A stretch of DNA of 64,000 nt from Phycisphaerales bacterium. Its GTDB lineage: Bacteria > Planctomycetota > Phycisphaerae > WQYP01. The notes beneath the pieces are model-generated. The model did not search any database. It saw nothing but the letters and a program-made list of their open reading frames with translations, and was not told the origin of the DNA. Where the stretch lies: positions 21,148 to 85,147 of the forward strand of contig WQYP01000001.1 of the NCBI GenBank assembly GCA_009781185.1, read 5' to 3'. Shown here in pieces: positions 35,502 to 43,712 of this stretch (position 1 is the first letter of the stretch; the number at the start of each line of letters is the position of its first letter). The translations under genes and the position numbers were made by a program.

Positions 35502-36359
35502 TTAGGCTTGGGCGTCGTATTTCGCCGCCAAGCGTCGGAATTCGCTTTTGATCTGGTCTTGCGGGATGATGTCGCTGATCCAGCCGTATTGGGTGCCGTT
35601 GTGGATTCGGGCGTATCCCGCGCCCCAAGCGAGGTATCCCATCAGGCGTTCGGCTTCGCTCGCGCCTTCGCCGGCTTTCTTCCAGCCGCCTTTGAGGGGT
35701 TTGGGATTCCATGTTGGCGTCCGCTTGGCGTTGATCGCCCGTTCGACCAATCCGAGGCAAACCTGAATCCAGCCGATCACCTTGACGGCGCTGGTCGAGC
35801 CGGAGAAGACTCTGAACTCCACCGTATCGCGGCGTCCGTTGGCGAGGTTGGTCAGGTTCAAGGCGTGGTAGCGGCTACGGTCGAGGGTTGGTTTTGCTTT
35901 CTTGGCGTCCCCGTATTTGCGGACCCCGCCGCAGTACATCCCGCGTTCGCGGCTCTTGGTTCCGGTGATCGCGTAGAGGCCTTTTTCTACGTAGGCGACG
36001 ATGGTCACCAGTCTGGCCAAGGCGTCGGCGGGAAGACTGCGGGGCCATCCTACGTGAGCGTGAAATCCCGTACTCGCGTTCACTCGGAATCCTTTGGCTT
36101 CGAGCGTTCGCAAAACTTCGGCGACCTGTGCCAATCCTTCTGCGCCGCGGAGGATCGGGCTTACTATTTCGCAGGCCTGTCCGCCGGGTATGTTGCGGGT
36201 ATCAATCGAGGCGTCGCGTTCGGCGGTCCAACCCTGCGGCAGGTACGGCACCTGAATTCCGTGGTGGTAGGCTCCGATTCGCAGTCCGTCGTTCTCGATA
36301 GTGCTTCGCGGGGCTATGGTTTCGATCTCGATTCCGAAGGTTAGTTCGCTTGCGTTCAT
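35502..36359 (-). CDS. Amidoligase enzyme (COOH-NH2 ligase fold, Amidoligase_2-like)
   Basis: LTFGIEIETIAPRS...YLPQGWTAERDASID...ACEIVSPILRGAEGLAQV...STGFHAHVGWP. Confidence 0.85.
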   Translation of the reverse strand: MNASELTFGIEIETIAPRSTIENDGLRIGAYHHGIQVPYLPQGWTAERDASIDTRNIPGGQACEIVSPILRGAEGLAQVAEVLRTLEAKGFRVNASTGFHAHVGWPRSLPADALARLVTIVAYVEKGLYAITGTKSRERGMYCGGVRKYGDAKKAKPTLDRSRYHALNLTNLANGRRDTVEFRVFSGSTSAVKVIGWIQVCLGLVERAINAKRTPTWNPKPLKGGWKKAGEGASEAERLMGYLAWGAGYARIHNGTQYGWISDIIPQDQIKSEFRRLAAKYDAQA

Positions 36360-36379
36360 CTGTGTTCTCCTTTATATGG

Positions 36380-36432
36380 TCGCATGTACATAATACAATG
36401 TGTATAGAACACATCAGGTTAATTCCATATTT
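36380..36432 (-). promoter_or_regulatory. Duplicated promoter/operator box, copy B
   Basis: tcgcatgtacataatacaatg-N11-catcaggttaattccatattt; -10 TATTAT, RBS aaaggagaac before amidoligase ATG. Confidence 0.75.
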
Positions 36433-36512
36433 AATCTGTCTTATTTCGGAGTCTAGCTATGTGAAGTCAAACGGTTGGCTGAAAAAAGCATAAAAAAGGC
36501 TCTTTGACATCT

Positions 36513-38560
36513 GAATACTCCTCAGGAATGTGGTCAGGCCGTCTTTGGTGAAGGCGGTTTTGATTGGTAGTCCCGCTGATCGGTGCAGATTCGCCATGCG
36601 ATGCGAGCGAGTTTGAGACTGACGGCGGTGACTGCTGAGAGGTGGTGGATGCCTCGTTTGCGACGTTTGAGATAATGGCGTTGCAGCGGTCCTTTGGATC
36701 GCACCGCGACGAAAGCCATTGTCCACAGGGTGTGCCGCAGATGCGGTGATCCACGCTTGGAGATATGTCGGCGTGACGCTTCAAACTGTCCAGTCTGGTA
36801 ACGTGTCACGTCGAGTCCCGCGAATGCCACGAGTTGCTCGGGTGTTTTGAAGGTGCTGATGGGATCGGTTTCGCCAAAGAGGCTCACAGCGCGGATCGGA
36901 TTACTGCCGGGCAATGTCAACAAGTATCCCGGCAGGCGTTCGCAAAGCTCGGTGATTTTCCCTTCGAGTTGCTTACGCACCAATGTTGTTGCGTCGAGCT
37001 GATCGAGCAAGGTGCGAATGCCAACTTGCATGCCTTCGAGTCCTCGTCGCATGCCGATGGACACTTGTGCCGAGGTACGGATGGCTGCTGCCTCTGTAGC
37101 TCCGAAATGACCGTGCGAAGCTTTTCGCAGCAGTTCGGCAAGCGTTTCATGGTTCATGGTCAGCAGGTCTTCTGGCGTTGGTGCGGCACGCAACAGTGCT
37201 CGACCAGTTGCGCCCAGCGGCTGACTCATGTAGGTCTCGAACTCCGGCCAGACGCATTCGAGCCTGGAGTGGATGAGTAGTTTGATACGTGTCCGCTGTT
37301 GGCCCAAGGTGTACCAGAGTCGCGTGAGCTGTCGGCATGTCATGGCCAGGTCGTCGGGAATCAGCGCGGGCTTTCCCTCGCCGTTGCGTACCAACGTGGC
37401 GATGTGGTTGGCATCGCTGGTGTCGGACTTATGCTTGCGGATGGCGTTCTTGATCTGCTGTGCCGATTGCAGGGGATTGAGCACCTGCTGGGTGTAACCC
37501 CAGCGTTGAAGTTGGTCATGGAGGGCAAACCAGTAATGCCCGGTGGCCTCCATGCCCACCAATATCGGCGCACCGTCGACAGCCTCTTGCAGGCGTTGAT
37601 GCAGGCGTTTTAAGCCTTCGGCGTCGTTGGTGAAGGCCAGCGTTTTGATCAGTGGCTGTCCCTGTGCATCGAGCAGGCAAGCGACGTGTTTGCTCTTGCC
37701 AACGTCGATTCCACAGAAATATGCAAAGCGTTGCGACATGCTTATTTTCGACATGAATAGATTCCTTTATGCGTGCTTCCATCGGCAGCCCCATGTCCTC
37801 GCTCAAACTCGCGATCTCATACGTGATCCGCAGCGTTGGCTCCCAGAGGGAGGCCACCTGCAACTAGCTCATACGCGACGCCTTGAGAAGGCCAGGGCGT
37901 GACAGTCTCCAAAACGCGGCTGATACCGCAGATTCACGGGGCGTCACCGATGCCCTGATGGATGCTCCGAAAACGTTAATTGGTCTTGACGGTAAATGCG
38001 TTGACAAGCTGCTCGATGCCGACGCACTGGGCGGTGAAGTCCGGTGCGTCGTGATTCACGGGCAGCAATTGATAAAAGCCGTTGGGACTCGTGACGCTGT
38101 AAGGATCGAAGAGCAGCAGGCCGAGTTCGACGAGCCGATCTCTCGCAACAGTGAAGGCTTGTGCATCAAGTCCGAGCAGATCGCTGATGCGCTCTTGCCT
38201 GTAGAACGACACACCGTTTTTATCCGCCGCCAGCGTGAGGAACAGATAAAGACTCTGCTCCTGCGTGGTCATCACGGCGAGAAAACCGTTGCGGAGCAAA
38301 CGATGGTCGATCCAGGCAAACGATCCCTGAATGCGTCTGAGACGCTTGGGATCAGGAACGTGGTAAGGCGTTTTGGGCATGACGAGTTCTCCATGCGACC
38401 GGTTCCGGCGGCTGCTTTTACAAAAAGTTTTCAGCCGCTGATTCTGTCGGTCAATGGACCCACCCGTCGCTCCCCTCCACGCGACAACTTGAGAAAAACG
38501 AGAAGAAAAAAGAGATTTTTGCAGAAAAAGTAGAGTCATTGCAATTCCTGAGGAGTATTC
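36513..38560. mobile_element. IS110-family element plus accessory gene, bracketed by a 17-bp perfect inverted repeat
   Basis: gaatactcctcaggaat at 36513-36529 and attcctgaggagtattc at 38544-38560; true IS110 boundaries not determined. Confidence 0.55.
36534..37754 (-). CDS. IS110 family transposase (DEDD/RuvC-like + Transposase_20)
   Basis: YFCGIDVGKSKHVACLLDAQG; LPGSNPIRAVSLFGETDPISTFKTPEQLVAFAGLDVTRYQTGQFEASRRHISKRGSPHLRHTLW. Confidence 0.95.
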   Translation of the reverse strand: MSKISMSQRFAYFCGIDVGKSKHVACLLDAQGQPLIKTLAFTNDAEGLKRLHQRLQEAVDGAPILVGMEATGHYWFALHDQLQRWGYTQQVLNPLQSAQQIKNAIRKHKSDTSDANHIATLVRNGEGKPALIPDDLAMTCRQLTRLWYTLGQQRTRIKLLIHSRLECVWPEFETYMSQPLGATGRALLRAAPTPEDLLTMNHETLAELLRKASHGHFGATEAAAIRTSAQVSIGMRRGLEGMQVGIRTLLDQLDATTLVRKQLEGKITELCERLPGYLLTLPGSNPIRAVSLFGETDPISTFKTPEQLVAFAGLDVTRYQTGQFEASRRHISKRGSPHLRHTLWTMAFVAVRSKGPLQRHYLKRRKRGIHHLSAVTAVSLKLARIAWRICTDQRDYQSKPPSPKTA

Positions 38561-38575
38561 GCGCCGCCGCGCCAA
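37976..38575 (-). CDS. Helix-turn-helix/replication-initiator-like protein, likely mobile-element accessory
   Basis: Core MPKTPYHVPDPKRLRRIQGSFAWIDHRLLRNGFLAVMTTQEQSLYLFLTLAADKNGVSFYRQERISDLLGLD. Confidence 0.6.
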   Translation of the reverse strand: MARRREYSSGIAMTLLFLQKSLFSSRFSQVVAWRGATGGSIDRQNQRLKTFCKSSRRNRSHGELVMPKTPYHVPDPKRLRRIQGSFAWIDHRLLRNGFLAVMTTQEQSLYLFLTLAADKNGVSFYRQERISDLLGLDAQAFTVARDRLVELGLLLFDPYSVTSPNGFYQLLPVNHDAPDFTAQCVGIEQLVNAFTVKTN

Positions 38576-38687
38576 GTAGAAGTTGAAGAAAATTCAATTG
38601 CTACAAAGCACTGTGCGAGAAGTAGATAAAGAAGAAACCGCAGTCCCGAAGGACTGCACTAACCTAAGTCCTAACGGACTGCAATAT

Positions 38688-38936
38688 ATGAGATTCATAA
38701 CGGTGAGCAATGTCCCAACAGCCTCCCCTGCCCCCGCATCCGCAAAGGTGGCAAATCCCGCTGCGCTCACGGCGGCGCAGTTGGCGAGGGCGCTGGGGAT
38801 CGCGGAGGAGCGGGTTCATCGGCTCGTGGCGGATGGTGCGCCGGCGGCGGCGAACGGGACGATTCATCTGGTGCATTTTGCGGCGTGGCTCAATCGGAGA
38901 CTGAAGGAGCGGGAAGGAGGGGGCGATGGCGATTGA
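38688..38936 (+). CDS. Small HTH protein, candidate terminase small subunit
   Basis: ALTAAQLARALGIAEERVHRLVADGAPAAANGTIHLVHFAAWLNRRL; directly upstream of TerL. Confidence 0.6.
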   Translation: MRFITVSNVPTASPAPASAKVANPAALTAAQLARALGIAEERVHRLVADGAPAAANGTIHLVHFAAWLNRRLKEREGGGDGD

Positions 38937-41211
38937 TCCGGCGAAAATTTCGCAGAGCGAGTTGTTGCAGTTGATTAACGGGACGCCGCAGGGAACGGTG
39001 TTGACGCGGTCGCGGCTGCGCAGGCAGATGGATGCGGGGGGGATTAAGTTTGGCGACGGTACGCATATGCATCTGGTGCGGTACGTTCGCTGGCTCGTGG
39101 AGCAGCTTGAGCGACCGCTTCCGGTAAGAACGGACTACGCGGAAGCAAAGAAGAGGCAGGCGTTGCGGAATCGCAGCGCGACGAAGGCGGCGCAGGATAT
39201 TTATCCGGTTCCGCAGATTGAGAGTTACACACGCCGAAAGGAATGCGGGGAATCGTTCCGGGCGTTTTGTGAGACGTATTTTGCGTCGGCGTTCCACAGG
39301 AATTGGTCGGACGATCATTTGCGGGTGATCAGCCGAATCGAAAAGGCGGTGAAAGAAGGCGGGCTGTTTGCTTTCGCTATGCCGCGTGGCAGCGGGAAGA
39401 CGACGCTTGCGCGTTGCTCGGCGCTGTGGGCGGTGCTGTATGGCTACAGGCCGTTTGTGTGTTTGATCGGGGCGGCGGATGATCGGGCGAAGGAACTTTT
39501 GATTCCGATCAAGAAGCACATGCTGGAAAATCCGCTGCTGCTGGCGGATTTTCCGGAGGCGGTTCATCCACTGCGGGAGTTGGAGAATAGCTCGAAGCGG
39601 CAGCTTCAACAGCACATCGAAGGGCGTTTGACGCATGTTCACTGGGGACAGGAAAAACTGGTCTTCCCGACTATTGAAGGGGATCACTTGCCGTCGGCGC
39701 TGCGGGAGGATGGTTACGATGTGAGCCCGTCTTGCGGCTCAATCATCACCACCACCAGCTTGGACGCCAATATGCGCGGGCAGCAGCATACCCGTGCGGA
39801 TGGTTCGATTATTCGTCCGTCGCTGGTTTTGTTGGACGATCCGCAGACACGGCAATCGGCGGCGTCACCGACGCAGACGAAGCGCCGGATGGAACTGCTC
39901 AACGGTGATGTGCTGGGCATGGCCGGTCCCGGTGAGCAGATCGCGGCGGTGCTGACCTGCACGAAAATCTACGACAACGACCTTGCCGACCAGGTGCTCG
40001 ACCGCCAGAAGAACGCCGAGTGGGACAGTGAGTGTACGAAGCTGGTGTATGCGTTCCCGAACGATGAGAAGCTGTGGGCCGAGTATCGTCACATTCGGGA
40101 GCGGCAGGGACATGCAGCGGCGACGGCGTTCTATCGGGAGCGTCAAGCGGAGATGGATGCCGGGGCACGGGTCGCTTGGGCCGAGCGGTACGATCACAAA
40201 ACGGAGGCGTCGGCGGTTCAGCATGCGATGAATTTGAAGTTCAAGGTCGGTGCGGAGGCGTTTGCCAGTGAGTATCAGAACGAGCCGGTGATGGAACAGG
40301 TCAACGACGAGTTGCTCACGCCGGAGCAGGTCTGCGCGAAGGTGAATGGCTACGAACGCGGCGTGGTTCCGGCGGCTTGCACGAAGCTCACCATGTTTAT
40401 CGACGTACACGACCGGCTGCTATTCTACTGCGTCTGCGGCTGGCAGGAGGATTTCACGGGCTACGTGGTCGATTATGGAACTTTCCCACAGCAGAATCGG
40501 TCGGGGTTTACGTTGGCCAACGCGCAGCAGACGTTGGGGCGGACGTTTCCGGGGAAAGGTAGCGACGGTGCGATCCACGCCGGACTCGAAAAACTCGTCT
40601 CCACCTACCTTGCTCGGAATTGGCAGCGCGGTGAAGGACTGATGAAGATCGACCGGGTGCTCGTGGACATGGGGTACAAGCCCGGCATCGTCGCGGACGT
40701 GAAGCGTAAGGTGGGGGGGGGTGGAGGGGGGGGGGCGATGATGGCTTCAAAGGGACTGGGTATTCGTGCCAGCCGCAAACCGCTGTCGTCATATTCGCGG
40801 CATCCCGGCGAAATTCACGGGCATTACTGGTACGTGCCCAATGTGCGGAAGACGGGGGAGTTTCCGCATGTGCTGGTGGATGTGAATTATTGGAAAACCT
40901 TTGTTCACGCGGCGATTGGGACGGCGGCGGGGGATCGGGGGTGTTTGAGTCTCTTCGGTTCCGACGGGCGTGAGCATGAAATTTTCGCCGAGCACGTCGC
41001 TCATTCGGAGACGTGGGTGGAGACGATGGGGATGGGGCGGGTGGTTCATGAATGGATGGCGAGGCCGACGCGACCAGACAATCACTGGTTCGACTGCTTG
41101 GTGGGTTGCAGCGTGGCGGCGTCGCTGTGTGGTGTGAAAGTACCCGGCGAAAGTGCCGCCGCCCGTACACGTAAACGTTATTCGACGGCTGATTTACGGA
41201 GGAACAGTTGA
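38926..41211 (+). CDS. Terminase large subunit
   Basis: FAMPRGSGKTTLARCSALWAVLYGYRPFVCLIGAADDRAKELL; SLVLLDDPQT. Confidence 0.92.
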   Translation: MAIDPAKISQSELLQLINGTPQGTVLTRSRLRRQMDAGGIKFGDGTHMHLVRYVRWLVEQLERPLPVRTDYAEAKKRQALRNRSATKAAQDIYPVPQIESYTRRKECGESFRAFCETYFASAFHRNWSDDHLRVISRIEKAVKEGGLFAFAMPRGSGKTTLARCSALWAVLYGYRPFVCLIGAADDRAKELLIPIKKHMLENPLLLADFPEAVHPLRELENSSKRQLQQHIEGRLTHVHWGQEKLVFPTIEGDHLPSALREDGYDVSPSCGSIITTTSLDANMRGQQHTRADGSIIRPSLVLLDDPQTRQSAASPTQTKRRMELLNGDVLGMAGPGEQIAAVLTCTKIYDNDLADQVLDRQKNAEWDSECTKLVYAFPNDEKLWAEYRHIRERQGHAAATAFYRERQAEMDAGARVAWAERYDHKTEASAVQHAMNLKFKVGAEAFASEYQNEPVMEQVNDELLTPEQVCAKVNGYERGVVPAACTKLTMFIDVHDRLLFYCVCGWQEDFTGYVVDYGTFPQQNRSGFTLANAQQTLGRTFPGKGSDGAIHAGLEKLVSTYLARNWQRGEGLMKIDRVLVDMGYKPGIVADVKRKVGGGGGGGAMMASKGLGIRASRKPLSSYSRHPGEIHGHYWYVPNVRKTGEFPHVLVDVNYWKTFVHAAIGTAAGDRGCLSLFGSDGREHEIFAEHVAHSETWVETMGMGRVVHEWMARPTRPDNHWFDCLVGCSVAASLCGVKVPGESAAARTRKRYSTADLRRNS

Positions 41212-41444
41212 TGTCGTTGCTTCCGAACAATACGCGCAAGGTTTGGCCGTCGCTGCCGGAGGAGGGTGAAGAAAATCGCGGAATGGAATGCCGCAAATGT
41301 GGGTGTCGACATCTCATCGTGTATTGCACACGCCAGTCCGTCCGGATGATCGTTCGCTACCGCCGATGCCGATATTGCGGACAGACGATGACTACTTGCG
41401 AACGTCCGGTTTCATCGGAATACAATTCTGTGGGTATAACATGA
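41211..41444 (+). CDS. Small zinc-ribbon protein
   Basis: MECRKCGCRHLIVYCTRQSVRMIVRYRRCRYCGQTMTTCE. Confidence 0.7.
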   Translation: MSLLPNNTRKVWPSLPEEGEENRGMECRKCGCRHLIVYCTRQSVRMIVRYRRCRYCGQTMTTCERPVSSEYNSVGIT

Positions 41445-41458
41445 GTGGGAGGTGATTT

Positions 41459-41848
41459 ATGACAGCCAGAAACCGTTACGGACTTCTTGCGATTCTTCTC
41501 ATGGGGGGGCTGCTGATCGCATCCTACTGGTGCCGCGATGGTAGCGTTCCGACGATCTCGCCCGAAGAAGCTCGCCAGCGTTTGGCCACGAGCAATGCTA
41601 TTCTGGTTGATGTTCGGACTCCGCAGGAGTTTTCGCAGGCTCATGCGGAGGGGACGGTCAATGTACCGTTGGCGAATATTGAAGCGAATTCTTTTGACGA
41701 GGAGCTTTTCAAAAATCGCGAACTGCTTCTGATTTGTCGCAGCGGCAGGCGAAGCGCACGGGCTGCCGAGTTGCTGCATGCTCGTGGTTACACCGTCTTC
41801 AACGTCCGTGGCGGCATGCAAAAATGGAACGCCAACCCCGGTAGTTAG
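41459..41848 (+). CDS. Membrane-anchored rhodanese-domain protein
   Basis: TM anchor YGLLAILLMGGLLIASYW; ISPEEARQRLATSNAILVDVRTPQEFSQAH...LLLICRSGRRSARAAELLHARGYTVFNVRGGMQKW. Confidence 0.9.
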   Translation: MTARNRYGLLAILLMGGLLIASYWCRDGSVPTISPEEARQRLATSNAILVDVRTPQEFSQAHAEGTVNVPLANIEANSFDEELFKNRELLLICRSGRRSARAAELLHARGYTVFNVRGGMQKWNANPGS

Positions 41849-42016
41849 ACGCTCGCCCAACTTCCATCGTCTCCGTTTTTTTGTCGTATTGATTCATTTC
41901 CATAATTAACTTTTGTACTACATATGGTACTTTTCTGACTTTTTTTCAGAAATCTTTCCATTTTCACAGAAGGTTTTCCGCTCGCGCCGGTAAGTAGTCA
42001 GGGAAAGGACCGCGCG

Positions 42017-42214
42017 ATGCACGAAGACTTGAAAGACATCATCAAAACCAATTTGTCCGGACCCCGTCGGGCGAAGGGGGACAGCGCGGAGGTCGAACAG
42101 CATTCACTGAAGGATTTGATCGAAGCAGACAAATATCTCGCGGCGAAGGAAGCGATGAAAGACCCGTCCAAGGGTTTTAAACGAGTCAAGATTGTTCCCC
42201 CTGGCACAGTGTAA
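42017..42214 (+). CDS. Hypothetical head protein
   Basis: 65 aa ORF between rhodanese gene and portal. Confidence 0.5.
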   Translation: MHEDLKDIIKTNLSGPRRAKGDSAEVEQHSLKDLIEADKYLAAKEAMKDPSKGFKRVKIVPPGTV

Positions 42215-42236
42215 GACAGACGGATAGGTGCAGTGC

Positions 42237-43712
42237 ATGGGTTTCTGGCCCTGGACAAAAACCAAGCAGGTCAAGGCGGCGATCAAGCAATCGCTGTTTG
42301 TGCGCGGGCGATACGACGCCGCGCAGACCACGCCGGACAACCGCAAGCATTGGGCGGCGGCGGATGGGCTTTCGCCGAATGCCGCGAATCAGCCCAATGT
42401 TCGCAGGGTGCTGCGGAACAGGGCTCGCTATGAAGTCGCTAACAATTCTTACGCTCGCGGGATCGTACTGACGCTTGCCAATGACACCATCGGGACCGGG
42501 CCGTGCCTGCATATGCTCACCGAGGACAGTGACGTCAATACGCTGGTTGAAGATGCTTTTGAGCAGTGGGCCGAGGCGATTAACCTGGCTGATAAGCTGC
42601 GAACGATGCGGATGGCCCGTGCGGAGTCTGGCGAGTGTTTTATTCTGCTGGTGGCCAACCCGTCGGTCGATTCGCCGGTGAAGCTCGATTTGCGTTTGAT
42701 TGAAGCGGATCAGGTTGCCACGCCATCGCAAACGGCGTCCAAAGTACAACTCGATAACATCACCGACGGGATCGTTTACGACAAATACGGCAACCCCATC
42801 CAATATCACATCCTCAAGAATCATCCCGGTGAACGTGGGATAGGAGGGGAAACGGGGGGGGGCAAGAGCGATCCGGTTCCGGCGGCTTCGATGATCCACT
42901 ATTACCGTGCGGATCGACCGGGGCAGAACCGGGGCATTCCGGACATTACGCCGTCGCTGCCGTTGTTCGCGCAGTTGCGACGTTACACGCTGGCGGTGAT
43001 CGCTTCCGCTGAGAGCGTGGCGAACATTTCGATCCTCATGAAAACCAATGCGCCGGCGGGTGGAGAAGCCGCTGAGGTCGAACCCATGACGGAGATGGAG
43101 TTCGTTCCGAACATGGCGGTCTTTACGCCGGAGGGATGGGAACCGTCGCAGTTGAAAGCCGAGCAGCCCGCTACGACTTACGATATGTTCAAGCGGGAAA
43201 TCCTCAACGAGATCGCGCGTTGCCTGAATATGCCGTTCAACGTGGCGGCGGGGAATTCATCGGGCTACAACTACGCTTCGGGACGGTTGGATCATCAGAC
43301 CTACTACAAATCCATTCGCGTCGATCAGGAACAAATCGGGCGTGTGGTACTCAATCACATTCTGCGGGTCTGGATCGAGGAAGCGATTCTGATTCCGGAC
43401 TTCCTGCCATCGTCGTTGAAGAGCACACCGTTCAGCGAGATTGATCATCAATGGTTCTGGGATGGGCAGGAGCACGTCGATCCGAACAAAGAGGCGAATG
43501 CTCAGGCTACTCGCCTGCAAAACAACACCACAACGCTTGCATACGAATACGCCCGTCAGGGGCGGGACTGGGAAGACGAGCTTCGCCAACGGGCGAAGGA
43601 AGTGGCGTTGATGAATGAACTCGGTTTGACCGCGGCGCAAATCGCGCCGTCATCTGCAAAACCTAAAACGGAGACGAACGATGAACAAAATTCCTCAAAA
43701 CGAGCAGCTTGA
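42237..43712 (+). CDS. Phage portal protein (lambda-type)
   Basis: RYEVANNSYARGIVLTLANDTIGTGP...MPFNVAAGNSSGYNYASGRLDHQTYYKSIRVDQEQIGRVVLNHILRVWIEEA. Confidence 0.9.
   Translation: MGFWPWTKTKQVKAAIKQSLFVRGRYDAAQTTPDNRKHWAAADGLSPNAANQPNVRRVLRNRARYEVANNSYARGIVLTLANDTIGTGPCLHMLTEDSDVNTLVEDAFEQWAEAINLADKLRTMRMARAESGECFILLVANPSVDSPVKLDLRLIEADQVATPSQTASKVQLDNITDGIVYDKYGNPIQYHILKNHPGERGIGGETGGGKSDPVPAASMIHYYRADRPGQNRGIPDITPSLPLFAQLRRYTLAVIASAESVANISILMKTNAPAGGEAAEVEPMTEMEFVPNMAVFTPEGWEPSQLKAEQPATTYDMFKREILNEIARCLNMPFNVAAGNSSGYNYASGRLDHQTYYKSIRVDQEQIGRVVLNHILRVWIEEAILIPDFLPSSLKSTPFSEIDHQWFWDGQEHVDPNKEANAQATRLQNNTTTLAYEYARQGRDWEDELRQRAKEVALMNELGLTAAQIAPSSAKPKTETNDEQNSSKRAA

Noticed and set aside
33414-36344. 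976-aa plus-strand ORF opposite the cargo genes
   Set aside because: Antisense shadow ORF of high-GC minus-strand genes that have clear domains, RBSs and promoters.
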